Positions 31,669-39,300 of a stretch of DNA of 41,411 bases are shown here, piece by piece. Position 1 is the first letter of the stretch; every line of letters begins with the position of its first letter. Source of the DNA: Spirochaetota bacterium (GTDB lineage Bacteria; Spirochaetota; Spirochaetia; Treponematales; Treponemataceae); the NCBI GenBank assembly GCA_023443865.1, contig JAEZST010000016.1:1-41411 (forward strand). The letters are read 5' to 3'. The translations under genes and the position numbers were made by a program. The notes below the pieces were generated by a model. The model was not told the DNA's origin. It ran no database searches and saw only the letters and a program-made list of their open reading frames with translations.

Positions 31669-32024
31669 TGGCACGCTTCCTCGAACAGTTCGTCCTCGTT
31701 CTCGCTTAAAAGCTCGATATAACTGTGGTGGGACTTGCTTCCCGGGGAATGGAGGATGGAAAAGCCGATGTCCACGGAATTGTCCTTCTCCCGTACCCAT
31801 TCGGGACGCACCACGAGCTCGAACTCGCGAATGCCCGACCGGCACGACGGATGGATCGACAGGAGATACTCGCGGTCGGTATCCACCGGGAATACGTGGG
31901 AAAACCTGACTTTGCAGCCCGTTTTGCTCACGTCTTCGAGCACGCCCGGCAATTGGCTTAAATCCTCTATCCAGGCTCGCGCGAAATCGCGATAACGCGG
32001 CATTTGTCTGTTTTCACTGCTCAT
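31665..32024 (-). CDS. PilZ-like domain protein
   Basis: A 119-residue protein resembling single PilZ domains, which bind cyclic-di-GMP. The segment PRYRDFARAWIEDLSQL followed by GVLEDVSKTGCKVRFSHVF has the layout of a PilZ N-terminal Arg motif and the D/N-x-S-x-x-G motif (DVSKTG). Both parts are visible, but the Arg pair is not the strict RxxxR, so binding is uncertain. It overlaps the methyltransferase gene (GTGA) and is divergent from the lipoprotein gene. The HD-GYP protein at 16012-17292 would be its counterpart in cyclic-di-GMP metabolism. Confidence 0.6.
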   Translation of the reverse strand: MSSENRQMPRYRDFARAWIEDLSQLPGVLEDVSKTGCKVRFSHVFPVDTDREYLLSIHPSCRSGIREFELVVRPEWVREKDNSVDIGFSILHSPGSKSHHSYIELLSENEDELFEEACQ

Positions 32025-32057
32025 ACGCGAAATCAGAATTGCACCATTTCCGCCGAT

Positions 32058-32086
32058 TTGTCAAGGTTCGCCCTTTGGGATATACT
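32058..32086 (+). promoter_or_regulatory. Promoter of the lipoprotein gene
   Basis: TTGTCA (32058-32063) and TATACT (32081-32086) are spaced 17 bases, each one base from consensus. The predicted start is about 32093, followed by AAAGGGGA at 32097-32104 and ATG at 32111. Confidence 0.7.
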
Positions 32087-32110
32087 TTAGGCTCGAAAGG
32101 GGAAGCCAAA

Positions 32111-33331
32111 ATGACCATGCAAGACGCGACAGCCGGTTTTTCTCGCTTATGGGTTCCCCGCGCGGTTCCCTTAACCCTCGCCGCGCTTTTTTTCGCCTCG
32201 TCGTGCGACCTTTTTACCTATAAGAGGCCCTTTCCCGACGCCTACTACGAGAATAACTTTATCGCGAACATGGATTTTAGCGAAAACGTCTGCGCCGACG
32301 GGCCTGCGACGGTATGGGTGGACCCCTCGGCGGACCCTCCCGTCGCGATATATCCCGACGCGGACGGAAAGCCCGTCCCGGTCACGGGTAGCTGGGACTT
32401 GGCCTACCGGTACGACGAGGGCTGGGACGGCTTTAATTACTTAACCGTTTCGGATACCGCCCAAACCGCGTCCTCTTTCGGCGGGGCTACCGGGCTTGAG
32501 CCGAACGCCCCGGTATACCGCGTTGAAGTGGTGAACCTGGTCCAGGGGGGAAATTTCGAGCTGAATGAAGGCGCGCGATTCTCCGGAACGGGCTCCTGGG
32601 CGTGGCAACAGACCGCCAATCCCCTTTTCGGGATAGGCAGCCAGAGACTCGATTTGGATCCCGGGGAATCGGTAACCTACTCGAGCGCCGCCGTTGCCGG
32701 TTTGGCGGGTTTCTCGGAGAACGCAACCTACAACCTCTTTTTCCGCTACAATTGCAATACGTCGAGCGTCAAAGTCGTTATCGACGCCCTGGACGCCTTC
32801 CTGACCCTGAATCCGACGGGCCTTTCGGTGAAAGGCGCGGTAAAATACACGATCAATAACGGCTATATCACGGCGCCTGAGGTGGAAATCCTCCCCATCG
32901 ACGCCACTTCCAACGTGTCGGGCTTTTTTATCGACAACTTTCGGGTGGGCCGAAAGGGCAACATGGAACTCCGCCTCTATTTGAGAACGGGCGAGACGAA
33001 TCCGGCAATGGTGCCCGGCACCTATTCATTCTCGGTGTGGGCGTACGCCGACCCGACCGCGCGCGATTACGACAACCCCTACAAATTGGACATGTTCCGG
33101 GTGAAAATGGCGGATGCCCCAGGTACGACCTATCTTTCCACTACTACCGCGGTGTACGCCGAAACCGTCGGCTGGCAAAAGCTTACCGCGACGCTTAAGC
33201 CCGGCGCCTTGAGCTTTCCGGACGGAACGGGCGAGCCGGTGCTCGCCCTGATTATTGACCTGAACGAATCCAGGCCGGGAAGCGTGCTTCTCGCCCAACC
33301 GGAACTTCGCTTCTATCCCGACGGGCTTTAA
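32111..33331 (+). CDS. Lipoprotein of unknown function
   Basis: A 406-residue protein with an N-terminal signal and lipobox (ALFFASSC, Cys about residue 31), so it should be an outer- or inner-membrane-anchored lipoprotein. The mature part is rich in beta-strand and aromatic residues, with two jelly-roll-like stretches: around 145-270 (DLDPGESVTYSSAAV, IDNFRVG) and 275-400 (YSFSVWAYADPTARDYDN, WQKLTATLKPG), similar to carbohydrate-binding-module folds. Family not recognised. AAAGGGGA selects the ATG at 32111. It runs toward the giant surface-protein gene and ends just before that gene's terminator. Confidence 0.8.
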   Translation: MTMQDATAGFSRLWVPRAVPLTLAALFFASSCDLFTYKRPFPDAYYENNFIANMDFSENVCADGPATVWVDPSADPPVAIYPDADGKPVPVTGSWDLAYRYDEGWDGFNYLTVSDTAQTASSFGGATGLEPNAPVYRVEVVNLVQGGNFELNEGARFSGTGSWAWQQTANPLFGIGSQRLDLDPGESVTYSSAAVAGLAGFSENATYNLFFRYNCNTSSVKVVIDALDAFLTLNPTGLSVKGAVKYTINNGYITAPEVEILPIDATSNVSGFFIDNFRVGRKGNMELRLYLRTGETNPAMVPGTYSFSVWAYADPTARDYDNPYKLDMFRVKMADAPGTTYLSTTTAVYAETVGWQKLTATLKPGALSFPDGTGEPVLALIIDLNESRPGSVLLAQPELRFYPDGL

Positions 33332-33362
33332 AAAAAAGGCCCGAACCCCTTTCGGGTCCGGG
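33329..33362 (-). terminator. Rho-independent terminator of the giant surface-protein gene
   Basis: On the minus strand GGCCCGGACCC pairs with GGGTTCGGGCC (one internal mismatch) around GAAAG and is followed by nine T. The stem starts about 30 bases after the stop at 33392. The lipoprotein stop lies in its T tract from the other side. Confidence 0.85.
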
Positions 33363-33391
33363 CCGTACGTACCGTCCGAGCCGGTCGGCGA

Positions 33392-36300
33392 TCATTCCTT
33401 GACCACCATCACCTTTCTGATCTCGTCCATTCCGGGGCCTACCACCCGAATGAAGTAGATGCCCCGCGCCACGGGATTCCCCGCCGCGTTGGTGCCGTCC
33501 CAGAAGTAGGAATAGGTTCCGCCTCCCTTCAGTCCGCGCTCCAGCACCCGCACGACGTTTCCGTCCAGGGTGAACACTTGGATTACCAGGTTACCGGCCT
33601 TGGGCAGCTCGACCTGCACGATGGTCTTTTCGCGCTTGCCCGAATCGATCACGTTATTGAGAATCGTCACGCCGCCGCGCTGCTTCTTGGTCTCGGAGAT
33701 CGAGAAGCTCCACGGCGCGATGGAGGTTATGTCCGATTCGTCGCTGAGCCTGGCGCAGAAGAGGCCTTCGTATTGCATAAGCAGCTCGACCGTGGCGCCC
33801 GGCCGTACCTCCGGGTCCGACTCGGGAATGAGGAAGTTGCGGAGGAGCCGGGTGGTGCCCGCGTCGGTTATGAGAATCGGGCTCAGGTTTCGGGCCTCCT
33901 GGTTTCCCGATTGGTTAAAGCCCGAAAGCACCGAGGGCAGCCAGAGCCTGAACGAGAGGCCGGTTGCGTCGTTGAAGGTCTTGGGCATGGTCTCTACGGC
34001 GGGGTTAACGTCGTAGAACAGCGATAGGGCGCCCGGGGCGGTCGGGAGATTGATCCTGGTCGCGACGGTGATGTCCTTGTCCAACAGGCGGCCGGAGCCG
34101 TCGAAGTCGCCGGAGCGGAGCGCGCCCGACGATCCGCCGAGCAAGCCGGGCTGGTTCACGCCGTCTGAGCCGTAGAGAATCCCCGCGAGGCCTATGCCTA
34201 TGTCCGTAAGGCGATGCGTATCCCCCACCACGGCATAGTTACCCAATTCGTCGATGAAGTACGAGGTTTCGAACGATCCCGTATCCGGGTCGGTAATTAT
34301 CGTTCCGGTTCCCGCGACCGCTATGCCGCTCGCCGGGCTGACAAGGTCGGCGGCCTCCACGGCTTGGTCCAGCCGGTAAAGAAGCGCCCGGTTTCCCGCG
34401 GAAACCGTCGGCGTGCCCGTCAGTGTCACGGGCGTGCCCGAGAGGGTGACGGTGAGTCCCGCGGCCACGTCGGCGGGGTCGGTTATCGCGAGGCGTTTCG
34501 AGAAGAGCACGTATAGGTCGTTGCGGTCAGCTCCCGCCAGGCTAAAGGTCATGCGGGGCGGGGTGCGGTCCACGCAAACGATTTTTGAGAAGGGTCCCAG
34601 CAGGTTTCCCGCGAGGTCGGTCACGTAACCCGTTACCGCGGGCGAGTCCGCGTTGTAGGAAACCGTTATGGAGCTGCCCGCCAACTGGGTGCCCGAGCCG
34701 CCCAACCCCGTCCAGAAGAGGCGGAAATAGGGGTCGCCCGCGACGTTCTGGTTGGCGACGGGCGCGAGCAGGTTGGTAGTCACGTTGGTGCTGAACGTGT
34801 CCGGGGGGATCGACAGGGCGACGTTATTGTTAAAGACCCTGAAGGCGCCCACGGCGGCGTTCAGCGAGCTTTCGCGAATGCCTCCCCGGGTGCTTACCGT
34901 GCCGGTAGCGTTCAACGGCCGGGCGCCGCCGAAGGATTCAGGCGCCGCCGCCGAGGCCTGGCCGTAAATGGGCCTGCTTACGTCCGCCGAGGGGTACCAT
35001 CCGTTTCTGGAATACCAGGCATGGGTGTCCGCCGCCGTATAGGCGACCGCGTTGTCGAAGAAGTGCATCTCGAGCCGGTCGATAATACCGCCGCTCGAGT
35101 CGGGTACCGCCTCGTAGGCGGCGATCGGGTCGCTCCACGCGTCCGCGGCCATGCGGAGGGCGGCGGGCGCGGGGCCAACGGTGTCCCAATCGCCGTAGAA
35201 GGAATCTGCCAGCGGATTGGTGGGATCCGCGACGGAAACCGTAACGGCCGCCCTCGGATAGGTGGCCGAGCCGAAGCTTTCAATGCCGTTCGCCGCCGCT
35301 GACGTATCCGCGATAGCAAGGGAAGTCGACGAGTCGGTTACCGCGCCGGTCGGCGTAACGGCTCCCGCGATATAGCCGGGCCAGTACCATCGGTATTCCG
35401 TCGCTCCGAGTCCCGCCGCGTCTTGGGCGAACCCGGCTATGGATACGCGGATCCGGTGCGTCTGCGCCGCGTAGGATCCGGTACCGTTCCGCGAGAAGAA
35501 CCGGTAAAGGGCGTGAACGTCCGAGCTCGCCGCGCCCGCGTTGGTGCCGTAGGCCCGTTCTCCCGCGTTCAGGGAGCCGGAGGCGATCGCGGCGAAGCCC
35601 GCGATATCGAGCCCGGACCCGGAAACGGTAATGGCTCCCTCGCCGGCCGTGGCCCGTACGTTCACGTCGGAGTCCGCTACGCTCGGTATCGTCACCTGTT
35701 CGGACCATTGGAACTCGATGAAGTTATGCGAGTCATACGGCCTTTGCGCGGCGTTGTCGTCGGCGAAGTCGTGGGTTTCCTGGCCGGTAAAAACCGCGAC
35801 CAAAACCGGGGCGCAGCGGTCGGCTACCGCGGTAAAGGTCGCCCCGGCGGCGGCGTTACTCGCCGCGACGGAGGGCGTAGCGGAGTAGTAATGCCCGATC
35901 CGGTTTTTATGGGAGTCCCGGAGGGTCTGATAGAGGCCGCCCAGGGCTTTCGGGAGGTTAACGTAGGGTATGGCGGAGCGATGGCTCGCCTCGGTCGCGC
36001 CGCGGCCCCGGTCGGTGCTTTGGGCGTCGCCCATGGAAATGCCCGTCGCGTCGGTATTCCACCAATCGGCGGAGGTTTGCAGGTAGAAAACGGTTAGGTC
36101 TCCGGCCCCGTCCGTGGACGTATTGCAGTCCCGATCGACGAAGGACCCGGTAAAGGAAGCGAGGGCGCTGCCGTCCCAGTAGCGTATATTCGCCAACGCG
36201 GCGCTTATCTCGTTATTCGTGTTCTCTATCGCCTCGCTCGCCTCCACGCGAATCACGTTGTCGTACACCGTATACGTACCGGCCTGAACGATAGTCGGGC

Positions 36301-39300
36301 GGGCGAAGTCCACGCCCGAGTTGCCGCCGCCGTCGGCGCAGCCTTCCGCCGCGGCGAGCCACGCGAAGGCGCCGGTGGGAGACGCGGCCAGGTTCACGGT
36401 TACCGTGCAATTGTCTATGGTCGCGTTGTACGCTTCCGCGAAGGAATCGGTCGCGTCGGCGTTGTCGGGAATCGAAAGGGTCCATGCCCCGGTTCCGGCG
36501 AGGTCCACGCCGTTATCGTAGAAGTTGCCCTCCGGGGCGAGGGTCGTTCCCGCGAGATCGCCCAAGGCTCCGGTATAGGTCGCGGGGAACGCGGACGCGT
36601 CGGGGTACGCCGCCGCGAGCGCGGCGAGGGAAGGCGGGTTAACGATGGCCGCCGTCCTCTGCGCGTTGATATAGGCGTACAAATTGCCGACTCCGGTCGC
36701 CGCGTCCGCGTACATGGTCGCGGGATTCCCGTTGAGGAGGACTATGTCCCCTCCCGTCGCGAGTGAGGGTATGGTTGCCGTGGCGGCGAAGCTTACCGTG
36801 CCGTTATAGAGCGCGGCGGAACCGGCCACGTTTACGCCCGAAGCGAAGGTTATCGCCTTGCCGTTCGCGGCGATATGGAGGTCTCCATTGAACGAAATAA
36901 CGTTATCCGCGCCGTTTCGCCCGAAAGCCATCGTCCCGGTAGAGCCGTATAGGTACACGTCGGTCGCGAAGGCGATCGCTCCCCCGTTGGTTACGACGCC
37001 GCCCGCCATCTGGTTCAGCCCCGCGCCGTTTTGCGTGAAATTGCCTGCGGTAAGGGTTATATCGGCGTCTTCGGCGGTGAGGAAGAGGCCGGAGTTGGTG
37101 ATAGAGACGGCGCCCGCCGAACTTACCGCCCCATTAAAGGTGAGTCGCCGTCCCGAAAAGGACAGACCGCCGGTATTTACCGTTCGGTTGAAGACGGTGA
37201 GCCCCGTCGTCGCGTTAGCGGCGGATTGAGCGAAGTCCGTCACGTAGACCTGTCCGTTAAGGGTAACGGCGTTTCCGTTCAGGATACGCAAGGCGGAGGG
37301 CATATGGGCCCCCGCGTTTCCGCCGATGCGGGCGTTTCCGTCGCCGATCGCGGTCCCGAACGTAATATCCCCGTTCGTTCCCGCGTTAAGGTTGAGATCG
37401 TACGCGCCATCGGCTGTTTCATTTACGGTAGCCGTGTTTAGGAAAGATATATCGGCGCCGGCCGTCGAACCGCCCGTGGTATCGAGCGTAACCGCGTTCG
37501 TTAAGGTTATGGGCCCGGCAAAGGCGATCTGATCTGACGTCGTGGTTATTTCCGCCCCGAGAAGTACGGGCCCCGTCGTGACGTCCTGGGTAAACGCGCC
37601 GTCGAGGGCGCAATCGGCCGTGTCCGGCAAAAGCAGCGTCCCTGTATTGGAAATGCGCATGATTCCGCCGCCCGTCGCGGTAACCGGAAGGTAAAAGGCA
37701 AAGTCCCGTCCGTTCAGGTCGATGCCGGCCGCTGTATTGGTATTCACGAGGCGGTTGAAAACGGTCGATCCGGTCGTTGCGTTCGAGGCGGTTTGGGCGA
37801 TCGAGGCGGCGTAGACTTGGCCGTTGAAGGTTACGGCGTTGGCGTTTTCGATACTGAGCGCGCCGATCCTTCCCGCGCCGGCGGCTCCGCCGATTCTCGC
37901 GCTCGCGTCGGCGTTGGTCGCGCCAAAGGTAACGTCGCCGCTTCCTCCCGCGTTCAGGAGAAGATTGTATGGGCCAGGGGCCGTCGCGTCGGAGACGGTA
38001 GCCGCGTCGGCGAAGGTTATGTCGTTACCGGTGGCCCCGGCATACACGCGCACGTTACCCGTCAGTTCGACGGCCGTATTGAAATTGACCGTATCGTTTG
38101 AGGTGGCTATGTCTCCCGCGATCTGGACCGAACCAGTGCCCGATTCCGTGAAGGACCCGTCCAGGACAAGGTCGGCGAACGCCGTATCGGTAGGGCTTGT
38201 CGCGTCATTGATCGTCAGGATTCCAGAATGGGTTACGTTCACGCTACCGCCGTTGGCCGTCGAAAGTCCGGCTTGGAAAGTCACGTTCCCGGCGTCCGTA
38301 ATCGTTAAATTTTGGAAGGCCTTTTCCGTCAAGCGGGCGCCGGCGGGATCTCCGCCGACGTTTCCCGAAAAGAGGACGGTTCCGTTGCCCGCGTCGATCG
38401 AAAGGCTGTTCGTTCCGGCGATGACTCCTCCCGCGTCGTCCTCGTCGAGGGTCGAGGCAAACGTAATGCTGCCGTTCCCCGTCTGGATCGAAATGGAAGT
38501 CCCGACCGTCGGGCGAAGCCTGACCGCCTGATTGTAAACGATATTGTCGCCGTTCGTATCGATATCGTGCGTTAGGTATATAGTACCCCCGCCTCCGTAA
38601 ATATCGGTGATGATCGGACCGGTAACGCTTACCGTACCCAGATAAATCGCCCCTCCGACTCCCGTGAGCCATACGCCTTGCGGGGCCCTGCCCGTTACGT
38701 CGACCCGTGTCGTCGGTGAAACGTTTATCTCTATGGGCAGGGTCGGTGTGCTCGGAAGCGTGCCGGCCCCGATGCGCGTTCCGTTCGACGCGTCGGTCGT
38801 TAGGGTGATTTGCCCCGCTGAGGCGATATGGCCGAATCCGCTCGTCTGGGCTGCCTCGATTCTTAAATAGGAATGTAGATTGACGGTCGAGTCAGCGTTG
38901 GCGATGGCAGGGGCGGCTCCTGCGTTGTCGAGCGTGATATACCCCGTCGCCGCGTCGCTATTCGCGGTTATGGGTACCCCTCCGCCGCCGTTGGCGCCCG
39001 AGAAGTCGGCGGTACGGAACGTGATCGCGCCGGATTGAACCGTCGATTCGCCGATGACGAGCGCTCCGATTGCCGCTCCTGCCGTTAAGCTCGCGATTTC
39101 GCTATCGTCAAGATTCCAATCGAGCGCGTTACCCGAATCGAAACCGACGTTCATAACGGTCGATGCCGTTGCCGTATAAAGATTGAGCGTATTGGTTCCC
39201 AGATTCCAGGTTCCAAAGGTAGCGCCCAACGGATTGAGATCGATATCGTCCGCGCGTATGGTGAGGTTATAGCCCGCGGCGGATGAATCGACGTTGCCAT

